From: an uncultured Eubacteriales bacterium
GTDB lineage: Bacteria > Bacillota > Clostridia > Christensenellales > Aristaeellaceae
Direction: 5' to 3'
Length of the DNA: 7,164 nt
Assembly (NCBI GenBank): GCA_900542395.1
Contig: UQNM01000096.1
Span: 1 to 7,164, forward strand
Shown one piece after another: positions 1 through 6,096 of the stretch. Every line of letters starts with the position of its first letter. Position 1 is the first letter of the stretch. The position numbers and the translations under genes were made by a program. Below the pieces are notes generated by a model that was not told where the DNA came from, made no database searches, and saw nothing but the letters and a program-made list of their open reading frames with translations.

Positions 1-127
1 ACCGGAAAGCCCTTTGGTGGGGCGATGGGGCAAAGCCCCATATCCAAAAATGCTTCAATATCTGTTTCTTGAAATGTTCGGTTTAAGCCTGACAGCCCCC
101 TTTTTTTATCAATGATTATATAAAACG
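1..127. other. Intergenic stretch without a recognisable gene
   Basis: I see no supported coding region here on either strand. The stretch holds the GGGGC/GCCCC palindrome at 26-40 and a C5-T7 run near 95-107. That run resembles the 3' half of a terminator for a plus-strand gene to the left, but no matching 5' arm is visible inside the window. A minus-strand ATG near 42 opens a short frame through the palindromic repeat and looks like repeat-derived translation rather than a gene. Confidence 0.5.
26..40. repeat. Short palindromic intergenic repeat, copy 1
   Basis: TGGGGC-AAA-GCCCCA forms a 6-bp GC-rich stem with a 3-nt loop. The same core, in the opposite orientation, recurs at 4468-4484 between two genes. 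On the minus strand both copies are followed, after three bases, by a C-rich block. I infer a small dispersed repeat of the type common in intergenic DNA of GC-rich Clostridia. No T-run follows it, so it is not an obvious intrinsic terminator. Confidence 0.6.
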
Positions 128-157
128 AAAACGCAGTTCCCGCTTGAACTGCGTTTT
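128..157. terminator. Perfect bidirectional hairpin terminator, probably closing the 6S RNA transcript
   Basis: AAAACGCAGTTC (128-139) pairs perfectly over 12 bp with GAACTGCGTTTT (146-157) around a 6-nt loop. Because the stem ends in A/T runs, both strands read out into a T-rich tail: GCGTTTTGATTTT on the plus strand and GCGTTTTCGTTTTA on the minus strand. On the minus strand it lies just beyond the predicted 3' end of the 6S RNA, so the primary transcript probably ends here and is trimmed back. On the plus strand it could stop any transcript arriving from the left. Confidence 0.8.
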
Positions 158-170
158 GATTTTGAAAAAA

Positions 171-388
171 TAAAAATCCCAAAGTGCCGCTGTCGTCGTT
201 TTTCACCCACCGCTCGCGGTAGGTCGGTGCCCTGCGGCGCATTTCTGCCGTCCCCTGGCGTCCTAAGACGGGGGCGTGACATCCACGAACCGACTCGAAG
301 CTCCTGTTATGAAAATGTAGGAGAAAATACAGACGACTGGCGCACACCCCAGGACATCTGATCTGCGAATCTCCTTCGCTGATCTCTG
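171..388 (-). ncRNA. ssrS: 6S RNA, regulator of the housekeeping RNA polymerase
   Basis: 6S RNA binds sigma-70/A RNA polymerase by mimicking an open promoter and damps transcription in stationary phase. The assignment rests on several visible points. A perfect sigma-A promoter lies directly upstream and no open reading frame is present. The 3' end reads GACAGCGGCACUUUGGGAUU and resembles, from memory, the GGCGGCAUCUCGGAGAUU end of E. coli 6S RNA. The 5' CCCAGAG segment pairs with the 3' CUUUGGG segment to close the molecule. A hairpin ACCUACCG-CGAG-CGGUGGGU (217-224 with 205-212) sits in the 3' arm where E. coli 6S has one. A second hairpin, GCGAA-GGAGA-UUCGC (365-379), lies in the 5' arm. 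At about 215 nt it is slightly longer than the usual 180-200 nt. The 5' end is estimated from the promoter and the 3' end from the closing helix. It does not carry SRP RNA, tmRNA or RNase P hallmarks that I can see. Confidence 0.78.
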
Positions 389-393
389 GGATT

Positions 394-422
394 ATTATAG
401 CAGTCTCCACCGCCGCTGTCAA
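394..422 (-). promoter_or_regulatory. Perfect consensus sigma-A promoter of the 6S RNA
   Basis: On the minus strand the sequence reads TTGACA (422-417), a 17-bp spacer (416-400), then TATAAT (399-394), with a TGC extension just before the -10 box. Every position matches the housekeeping consensus. Initiation is expected about 6-7 nt downstream, near 387-388. Such strength suits an abundant structural RNA. It sits only 54 bp past the stop codon of the lipoprotein gene. Confidence 0.93.
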
Positions 423-476
423 CGCTTTTTGTGCCGAAACATGCGTCCTTTTGCTCGCCTCTATTTTCATCCCGCT

Positions 477-1067
477 TCATTCTGTGGCGGTCTGCGGCTG
501 CGTTTCCGGCGTGGCCGCGCTTTCCGGCGGCAAAACTTCCACCGCGCCGTCCTTCCGCGCAACCCTCGCGCCAACCGCCTCCTCAAAAAACGCGGCGGGC
601 ACATAGACGACGTCCCCCAGCGTGGTCAGGCGCGTATCCACCGGAATGAGCAGCCCGTCCTTTTGCCACGTGATCGCGCTGGCCGTGTTGTCGCTGACCA
701 GCCACGTGACGGTGATTCGGCTGTCGTCCTTGGTCAAGGCGACGCTGCGGCGGGTCTGCGTCTCCTCGCTCAGCGCCTCGCTTTTCGCTGTCCAGCCCAG
801 CGCCTCGCCCGTCTCCACGAGCGGCAGCATCAGCCTGCCGTTTTCCTCCATGGCCGCAGGCTCGACCGCCTTGCCGTCAACCGTCAGGGAAAGCGGCGCT
901 TCCTCCGCGGGTTCTTCGCTCGCCTCCGGGCTCGGCTCGGCGCTCTGCTGCTGGTCGACGTCCGGGCTGGGCGTGGGCTGCGCAGAGCCGCCCGACGCAC
1001 AGCCGGTGAGCATGCAAACGCCCGCCAGCATCCCTGCGGCGAGCATCGCTTTGTTGCTGCGTTTCAT
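477..1067 (-). CDS. Lipoprotein with copper amine oxidase N-like (stalk) domain
   Basis: A 196-residue predicted lipoprotein. The N-terminus has KR, a short hydrophobic stretch and the lipobox LTGC, with Cys23 as the lipidated residue, so the mature protein should be anchored to the outer face of the cell membrane. Residues 24-57 form a Pro/Ser/Glu/Gln-rich flexible spacer. Residues about 58-180 resemble the copper-amine-oxidase N-terminal (stalk) domain: LTVDGKAVE, a MLPLVETGEALGW strand-helix unit and a second VVYVPAAFFEEAVGA unit. Such domains are common in clostridial surface proteins and do not imply oxidase activity. I chose the start at 1067 because AAGGGGG lies 10 nt upstream and the signal peptide begins there; an in-frame ATG at 1103 would add a charged extension. 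The gene follows the ABC-F gene on the same strand after 75 bp, with no convincing terminator between, so it may be co-transcribed. Function is unknown. Confidence 0.85.
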   Translation of the reverse strand: MKRSNKAMLAAGMLAGVCMLTGCASGGSAQPTPSPDVDQQQSAEPSPEASEEPAEEAPLSLTVDGKAVEPAAMEENGRLMLPLVETGEALGWTAKSEALSEETQTRRSVALTKDDSRITVTWLVSDNTASAITWQKDGLLIPVDTRLTTLGDVVYVPAAFFEEAVGARVARKDGAVEVLPPESAATPETQPQTATE

Positions 1068-1142
1068 GGTTTGTTTTCCCCCTTTTCTTTCATGGTGACG
1101 CATACAGCTTATGCGCCGCCGGGGAAAAACATGTCCGCGCCG

Positions 1143-2939
1143 TCAGCTTTTTTTCTGCGCCTCGATGCGCTCGGCCAAATCGGTCAGGTACAGCCAGCGC
1201 TCCTCGGCCTCGTCCAGCGCCTGCCGGGTCGCCTCGCGCTTTTGCGTCAGCTCGGTCAGCTTCACAAAGTCGCTGGCGTTTCGCTCGATCTGCCGATCCA
1301 GCGCCTCCAGTTCGCCCTGAAGCTGCTCCATCCGCGCGTCGATCGTCTCGTAATCGCGCTGCTCCTTGTAGCTCATGCGCAGTTCGCGCTCCCGGGTGCG
1401 CTTGGGCGCAGCGGCCTGCGCCGGCTGCTTCTCCGCCCGCTCCCCGGCCTCCCGCGCAAGCCGCGCATCCAGATAATCGCTGAACGGGCAGACATACTGC
1501 GTCAGCCTGCCGCCCGCCTCAAAAGCGAACAGCCGCCCCGCCACGCGGTCAAGGAAGTATCGGTCATGCGACACCACCACGACCGCGCCCTTGAACGAAG
1601 AGAGATAATCCTCGAGGATTTCCAGCGTGGCGATATCCAGATCGTTGGTCGGCTCATCCAGCAGCAGCACGTTCGGCGAGGCCATCAGCAGACTGGCCAG
1701 ATACAGCCGCCGCTTTTCTCCGCCGGAGAGCCGCTCCACCGGGGTATACTGCACATCCGGCGGGAAGAGGAATTGTTCGAGCATCTGCGACGCGGAAAAG
1801 CGCCCGTCCGGCGTTTCCACATATTCGGCGATGTCGCGCATGAAGTCGGTCAGGCGCACATTCGGCGCAACCTTCGGAAATTCCTGCGTAAAAAAGCCGA
1901 TTTTCACCGTTTCGCCGACGGCAATCGTGCCCGAATCCGGCGCGAGCTGACCGGCGAGCATGCGCAGCAGCGTCGTTTTGCCGCATCCGTTCGGCCCGAC
2001 GACCGCCATGCGCTCATCCCGCAGAATCGTATAGGTAAAATCGAAAATCAGCGTCCGCCCGCCGAGCGCCTTGCAGACCGCCTCGCACTCGATGATCCGC
2101 CGCCCGAGCCGGGCGCTGGTCGAGCCGAGGGAAAGCCGCTGCTCCTCCTGCGGGCCTCTGATGGCGCTCATCTCCTCAAACCGCTGGATGCGCGCCTTCT
2201 GCTTGGTGCTTCTGGCCTGTGCGCCCCGCCGAATCCACTCCAGCTCGCGGCGCAGGATGGAGCTTCGCTTTCTCGCCGCCGCATTCTCCATCTCCAGCCG
2301 CGCGGCCTTCTGTTCGAGATAATACGAAAAGTTTCCGTCGTGCAGATACAATTCGCCGTCGCTGATTTCCGCAATGCGGTTGCACACGCGGTCGAGGAAG
2401 TAGCGGTCGTGCGTGACCATCATCAGCGCGCCGCGATACTTTGCCAGCCGCCCCTCCAGCAGGGCGATGGTCTCCGCGTCGATGTGGTTGGTCGGCTCAT
2501 CCAGCATCAGCAGATCGACCGGGCGAATCAGCGCCGCCGCCAGCGCGACGCGCTTTTTCTGCCCGCCGGAGAGCGTGCGCACGTCCGCGTCGAAATCGTC
2601 GATGCCGAACTGGCTGAGCAGCGCCTTCGCCTCGTATTCATCCGGCGCGCCGACGTCCTTGGGCGCATCGAAAAGCACCTGCTGCACCGCCGTGCGCGGC
2701 TGGCTGTAATCCGGCATCTGCGGCAGATAGGAGACGCGCAGGCCGTTTTTGCGCATGACCACGCCGCCGTCCGGCTCATCCAGCCCCGCCAGCAGCTTGA
2801 GCAGCGTCGATTTGCCCGTGCCGTTGACGCCGACCACGCCGATTCGGTCGTGCTCGCCGATATAGATCGTCACATCGGTCAGCAGCTTTTTAAGCGTATA
2901 GGATTTGGAAAGGTGTTCTGCGGATAAAATCGCTGCCAT
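1143..2939 (-). CDS. uup: ABC-F family ATPase, Uup-type
   Basis: A 598-residue soluble protein with two ABC ATPase cassettes and no membrane segments, the ABC-F layout of ribosome-associated ATPases. Cassette 1 has Walker A GVNGTGKS (37-44), signature LSGGQ (123-127), Walker B LLMLDEPT (143-150) and switch His177. Cassette 2 has Walker A GPNGCGKT (315-322), signature LSGGE (404-408), Walker B ending DEPT (428-431) and His458. The interdomain linker (about 205-262) includes RRGAQARSTKQKARI, which is typical of Uup. The last 80 residues form a charged coiled coil like the Uup C-terminal domain. Uup proteins are linked to ribosome and transposon-excision phenotypes; the exact role here is inferred. 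The start ATG lies 3 nt after the TAA of the upstream AAA+ gene, with AGGA 7 nt before it inside that gene, so the two are likely translationally coupled. An antibiotic-resistance ABC-F is less likely, given the linker and the C-terminal coiled coil. Confidence 0.93.
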   Translation of the reverse strand: MAAILSAEHLSKSYTLKKLLTDVTIYIGEHDRIGVVGVNGTGKSTLLKLLAGLDEPDGGVVMRKNGLRVSYLPQMPDYSQPRTAVQQVLFDAPKDVGAPDEYEAKALLSQFGIDDFDADVRTLSGGQKKRVALAAALIRPVDLLMLDEPTNHIDAETIALLEGRLAKYRGALMMVTHDRYFLDRVCNRIAEISDGELYLHDGNFSYYLEQKAARLEMENAAARKRSSILRRELEWIRRGAQARSTKQKARIQRFEEMSAIRGPQEEQRLSLGSTSARLGRRIIECEAVCKALGGRTLIFDFTYTILRDERMAVVGPNGCGKTTLLRMLAGQLAPDSGTIAVGETVKIGFFTQEFPKVAPNVRLTDFMRDIAEYVETPDGRFSASQMLEQFLFPPDVQYTPVERLSGGEKRRLYLASLLMASPNVLLLDEPTNDLDIATLEILEDYLSSFKGAVVVVSHDRYFLDRVAGRLFAFEAGGRLTQYVCPFSDYLDARLAREAGERAEKQPAQAAAPKRTRERELRMSYKEQRDYETIDARMEQLQGELEALDRQIERNASDFVKLTELTQKREATRQALDEAEERWLYLTDLAERIEAQKKS

Positions 2940-2942
2940 GGC

Positions 2943-4454
2943 TTATTCCTGTTCCCCTCGTTCCGCAAGCTGGGCGACGTTTTCGCTGTCCGCCTGCTTC
3001 TGTTCTTCCTCCCCGACGAGCGCGGCCTGCGCGTCCGCTTCGGTGATTTCCTCCAGCATATCGCGCGTGACCTCGCTCTCGCAGGCGGCCAGCCGGTTGG
3101 CCTGCGCCTGCACCAGCTTTTCCAGCGTGTTTCTCATTCCGCGCGCATTGCCGAAATCCATCCGTTCGCTGAGCGTCATTTGGGTCAGCATGCCGCGGAC
3201 AACAGCCTTGGCCGCCTCCGCCACGCGATAGCCCTGCCGGCCGGCGTTCATTTCCAGAATCGCCATCAACTCGTCGTCGGTGTAATCCGGGAAGTCGATG
3301 TATTTGTTAAAGCGCGAAATCAGGCCGGGGTTGCTGGTCAGGAAGTCGTGCATTTCGTCGGTATAGCCCGCGACAATCACCACCAGATCGTCGCGGTGAT
3401 CCTCCATCAGCTTGACCAGCGTATCGATGGCCTCGTGGCCGAAGTCGTTCTCCATGCCCTTGCGCGCCAGCGCGTAGGCCTCGTCGATAAACAGAATACC
3501 GCCCAGCGCGCTGTTGACCACATCCGTCACCTTGCCCGCCGTCTGGCCGACATAGCCCGCGACCAGCCCGCTGCGGTCGGTTTCAATCAACTGCCCCTTG
3601 CTCAAAAAGCCGAGCTGCTTATAGATTTTGGCGACCAGCCGCGCCACGGTCGTCTTGCCCGTGCCGGGGTTGCCGGTGAAGACCATGTGGAAGCTCATGT
3701 TCATCACCTTGAGGTCGTGCTCCTTGCGCATGGCGCGCACCTTGATGAGGTTGATGAGCGAGCGCACCTCGCGCTTGACGGTTTCAAGGCCGATGAGGCC
3801 GTCGAGCTGCGCCATCAGCTCGTCCAGCGTTTCTTCCTTCTCCGCCGTCTTTTTTTCCGGCTTTTCGCTTTCCCCGGCGGCTTTTGCCGCGCCGCCGCCC
3901 TGCTTCCCGCCGGGGATATCGACGCGCCGAACGGCTTCCTGCGCGCCGTCATAATGGCGCCCCGCGGCGCGGGTCATCAGAAACGTGCGCAGGCCGCCCG
4001 CGTAGGCGGTGATGAAATTCAGCTCGTTGCCGCTCATATCGCCGTCCACATCGGCGGCGGCGTAGAGCAGGCGGCTCACGCCGTCAACGAACTGCTGGGC
4101 GGTCGCCGTGCCGTCCTTATCGTCCATGGCGACGCAGCAGCGCAGAAGCAGCGGCGTGCCCTCCGCAAAGGAGCGGTTCTTGAAGCCGATGTTGAGCGCC
4201 TGCTGCGGGGCGGCCTGACCGATTTTGAGGATATCGCGCGCGGGCACACGGGCGATATAGGTCAGCATATCCCCGGATATTTCGCCGGTGGTCTGCGCCA
4301 TTTTCAGCAAAAGCGCCTGCACATACATATCCAGAAAGAGCTTGATATCGCTGCTGCCCACGCGCTGCCAGTTGCCGCTCTGCACAAGCTGATTACAGGC
4401 CTCGTCCATCATCCGATACGCTTCGCGGCCCTTCGTCATTTGCTTCTCGTCCAT
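2943..4454 (-). CDS. CbbX/SpoVK-type AAA+ ATPase with N-terminal TerB-like region
   Basis: A 503-residue protein. The C-terminal AAA+ module (about 208-460) has Walker A GNPGTGKT (261-268), a pore-loop YVGQTA (301-306), Walker B ILFIDEA (320-326), sensor-1 VVIVAGY, an arginine-finger region NPGLISRF (375-382) and sensor-2 around GNARGMRN (435-442). This is the CbbX/SpoVK pattern; members form hexameric remodelling ATPases. Residues 1-170 are helical and carry an acidic AAADVDGDMSGNE motif (132-144) with a preceding DDKDG, like the metal-binding motifs of TerB-like domains. A Gly/Lys/Glu-rich linker (181-208) joins the halves. The start at 4454 has AAAGGA 6 nt upstream; an upstream in-frame ATG at 4502 would translate through a hairpin repeat and is disfavoured. 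It is coupled to the ABC-F gene. SpoVK itself is shorter and lacks this N-terminal region, so I leave the symbol blank. The substrate is unknown. Confidence 0.88.
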   Translation of the reverse strand: MDEKQMTKGREAYRMMDEACNQLVQSGNWQRVGSSDIKLFLDMYVQALLLKMAQTTGEISGDMLTYIARVPARDILKIGQAAPQQALNIGFKNRSFAEGTPLLLRCCVAMDDKDGTATAQQFVDGVSRLLYAAADVDGDMSGNELNFITAYAGGLRTFLMTRAAGRHYDGAQEAVRRVDIPGGKQGGGAAKAAGESEKPEKKTAEKEETLDELMAQLDGLIGLETVKREVRSLINLIKVRAMRKEHDLKVMNMSFHMVFTGNPGTGKTTVARLVAKIYKQLGFLSKGQLIETDRSGLVAGYVGQTAGKVTDVVNSALGGILFIDEAYALARKGMENDFGHEAIDTLVKLMEDHRDDLVVIVAGYTDEMHDFLTSNPGLISRFNKYIDFPDYTDDELMAILEMNAGRQGYRVAEAAKAVVRGMLTQMTLSERMDFGNARGMRNTLEKLVQAQANRLAACESEVTRDMLEEITEADAQAALVGEEEQKQADSENVAQLAERGEQE

Positions 4455-4467
4455 GCTTTTTCCTTTC

Positions 4468-4484
4468 TTGGGGCTTTGCCCCAA
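4468..4484. repeat. Short palindromic repeat, copy 2, beside the AAA+ ribosome binding site
   Basis: TTGGGGC-TTT-GCCCCAA forms a 7-bp stem with a 3-nt loop and shares its 15-base core with the copy at 26-40. It lies in the 94-bp gap between the flippase and AAA+ genes. On the minus strand the hairpin ends just 1 nt before GAAAGGA, the ribosome binding site region of the AAA+ gene. No T-run follows on either strand, so termination is unlikely. An effect on translation or mRNA stability is possible but only inferred. Confidence 0.6.
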
Positions 4485-4548
4485 ACCCCTGCGCAGACGC
4501 ACAATGCGCGCCCCTGCCGTTTATCTTCCTGCTTTTCGCTTTTCTGTT

Positions 4549-5850
4549 TTACGCCGTCTTTTTCTTCCCCAATTTGCGCTTCACCGCGCCGAGCTTGCTC
4601 ATCAGCTTGGCCTTTTCCGCCGGGCTGAAGACGAATACGGCGCTCAGCGGGATGCTGTACGTCCTGAGGTAATAGCCGAGGAACACAAAACCCGCCACCG
4701 CATAGGAGACGACGGACGCGACCGCCGCGCCCATCTTGCCCCAGAGCGGAATGGTGAGCATATTGCAGAGGATATTGACCAGCACCGACGCGCTGAGCAT
4801 GCCCAGATACACGCCCTTTTTGCCTTGCGCCAGCAGCAGCGTGCCGATGATTTTGAAATAGCTCATCGGGATGATGCCCGCGATGAGCATCACCGTCACC
4901 GGGTACGCCGGCAGGTATTCCGCGCCCGCCAGAATCCGAATGACCGGGCGGCCAAGGAGCAGGATGCCCAGAATCATCAGCAGCGTCAGATAGAAATTGA
5001 CCTTCATGCTCATGGTCACTTCTTCAATCGCGTCGTCCTTCGCCGTGCGGGAAAAGAGCACCTCGCGGAATGCATCCGGTATCAGCCAGCCGTATTCCGA
5101 CAGGGACACGCCGAGCGAATAAAAGCCGATTTCCGTATCGGGGATGTGATACAGGTAGCCCATCATCAGCGTATCGACGCGATAGTTGAGCGTCAGCATC
5201 AGCGTGGTGACCATCGAAATAAAGCCGAACGGCACGATCTTCGCGGCAAAGCGCAGGTCGGCCTTCATCGGGTTGGGCATCCGCTTCATCCGCAGCAGCG
5301 CCATCACGACGGTGATCACGTCGCCCACGACGATCAGCGCCAGCGCGACGAGGATCGTCCGATCCATCGTATAGAACGCCAGAATGGTGATGACGGTGTT
5401 GGTGATGCGCGCGGTGAAGAAGATGGCGTTTTTGAACTTGACGTCCTCCACCATCATCATAAAGCTGAGCTGATTGGCCAGCACCTGAATCGGCGCGAGC
5501 AGGCAAACCGCCGTCAGCTCAAAGGAATGAAAGCAGACCGCGCCGACCACGCCGATCACCGTATAGGCGATGAATTGCAGCAAAAAGATGCGCAGGAATT
5601 TGTTGAGCACATCCGGCTCACCCTGCCGCTTATAATACGGGTACGGCTGATAGAGGCCGAAATTCGCCGTCACCGCCACGATGGAAAGCAGCGAAGAGAT
5701 GCGCCCCAGCTCGCCCTTGAGCTGCGGGCCGAGAAAACGGTTGGAATAAAACGAGGCCACCAGACCGATGAGCACGGCCAGAATCTTGGTGAAAATGGTG
5801 AAGAGGTAGTCGTTATCCGTCACGCGGCGGATGATGCGCTTGACATTCAT
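4549..5850 (-). CDS. MOP-superfamily polysaccharide/lipid-linked oligosaccharide flippase (Wzx-like)
   Basis: A 433-residue integral membrane protein with roughly 12 hydrophobic segments, the usual length for Wzx/RfbX-type flippases of the MATE-like MOP superfamily. Family features include an N-terminal FYSNRFLGPQLKGELG stretch after the first membrane helix, the FGLYQPYPYY turn, LNYRVDTLMMGYL in the middle (a substrate-cavity helix with Arg and Asp), and the repeated FYSLGVSLSEYGWLIPDAFREVLF region. The C-terminus is Lys/Arg-rich and should be cytoplasmic. Such proteins flip undecaprenyl-linked glycan units across the cytoplasmic membrane. The start at 5850 has AAAGGA 9 nt upstream; an earlier in-frame ATG at 5886 would leave almost no leader after the promoter at 5901-5929. 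No glycosyltransferase or polymerase gene lies beside it, so the glycan it serves cannot be named. SpoVB/MurJ-type proteins belong to the same superfamily and are alternatives I consider less likely. Confidence 0.87.
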   Translation of the reverse strand: MNVKRIIRRVTDNDYLFTIFTKILAVLIGLVASFYSNRFLGPQLKGELGRISSLLSIVAVTANFGLYQPYPYYKRQGEPDVLNKFLRIFLLQFIAYTVIGVVGAVCFHSFELTAVCLLAPIQVLANQLSFMMMVEDVKFKNAIFFTARITNTVITILAFYTMDRTILVALALIVVGDVITVVMALLRMKRMPNPMKADLRFAAKIVPFGFISMVTTLMLTLNYRVDTLMMGYLYHIPDTEIGFYSLGVSLSEYGWLIPDAFREVLFSRTAKDDAIEEVTMSMKVNFYLTLLMILGILLLGRPVIRILAGAEYLPAYPVTVMLIAGIIPMSYFKIIGTLLLAQGKKGVYLGMLSASVLVNILCNMLTIPLWGKMGAAVASVVSYAVAGFVFLGYYLRTYSIPLSAVFVFSPAEKAKLMSKLGAVKRKLGKKKTA

Positions 5851-5900
5851 GGGGCGCAGTCCTTTCTCCGGTTTGATGGAGGCCATAAGCCTACCAGTGT

Positions 5901-5929
5901 ATTATACCGCGCATTTCCTCGGTTTGCAA
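5901..5929 (-). promoter_or_regulatory. Sigma-A-type promoter of the flippase gene
   Basis: On the minus strand TTGCAA (5929-5924, four of six consensus bases) is followed by a 17-bp spacer and a perfect TATAAT (5906-5901). Initiation near 5894 leaves a leader of about 45 nt before the ATG at 5850 with its own ribosome binding site. This supports the shorter flippase start. Confidence 0.75.
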
Positions 5930-5958
5930 TTTTTTCTTCCCTTCCCCGGCGCTTTTTC

Positions 5959-5986
5959 ACCCTCGGCCGCTTCGGCGCATAGGGTA
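5959..5986 (+). promoter_or_regulatory. Possible sigma-K-type (late mother-cell) promoter for the cysteine-rich gene
   Basis: AC at 5959-5960, a 17-bp spacer, then CATAGGGTA (5978-5986) match the Bacillus sigma-K pattern AC-N17-CATANNNTA. Transcription would start near 5995, giving a leader of about 100 nt before the ATG at 6097. I found no good sigma-A promoter for this gene. The pattern has only eight fixed bases, so chance is possible. The neighbouring ypeB and the cysteine-rich product make a sporulation promoter plausible. Confidence 0.45.
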
Positions 5987-6096
5987 TATCGGAGCCTGCC
6001 CCCAGCCTGACGCCAAAGCGTTCAGAGCCGCAAGCGCTTCCATCCAACCAAGAACAGGCGCAACGCGCTTTCCATATTTTTTCGGAGGTGTCCGAT

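Noticed and set aside
95..107. CCCCC-TTTTTTT run as an intrinsic terminator
   Set aside because: No complementary G-rich arm lies at a suitable distance to its left, so only half of a terminator pattern is present.
171..388. Alternative reading of the non-coding RNA as a riboswitch or T-box leader
   Set aside because: The RNA runs into a terminator and no coding region follows on the minus strand within the window. The ends pair with each other, and no T-box or known aptamer core is apparent.
1099..1115. CGCATA-CAGCT-TATGCG hairpin between the ABC-F and lipoprotein genes
   Set aside because: The stem is only 6 bp and no T-run follows on the minus strand, so I do not call it a terminator or operator.
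429..2927. Very long open frame on the plus strand (about 830 codons) opposite the lipoprotein and ABC-F genes
   Set aside because: It is Arg/His/Pro-rich with no recognisable domain and no ribosome binding site, and it lies antisense to two genes with clear family motifs. It is the usual antisense artefact of GC-rich coding DNA.
3180..4628. Long plus-strand open frame opposite the AAA+ gene
   Set aside because: It is His/Arg-rich, has no motif and lies antisense to a gene with intact Walker A, Walker B and sensor motifs.
4453..5982. Long plus-strand open frame opposite the flippase gene
   Set aside because: Its composition is dominated by His, Arg, Asp and Gln, as expected from the reverse of hydrophobic membrane-helix codons. 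It has no start signal.
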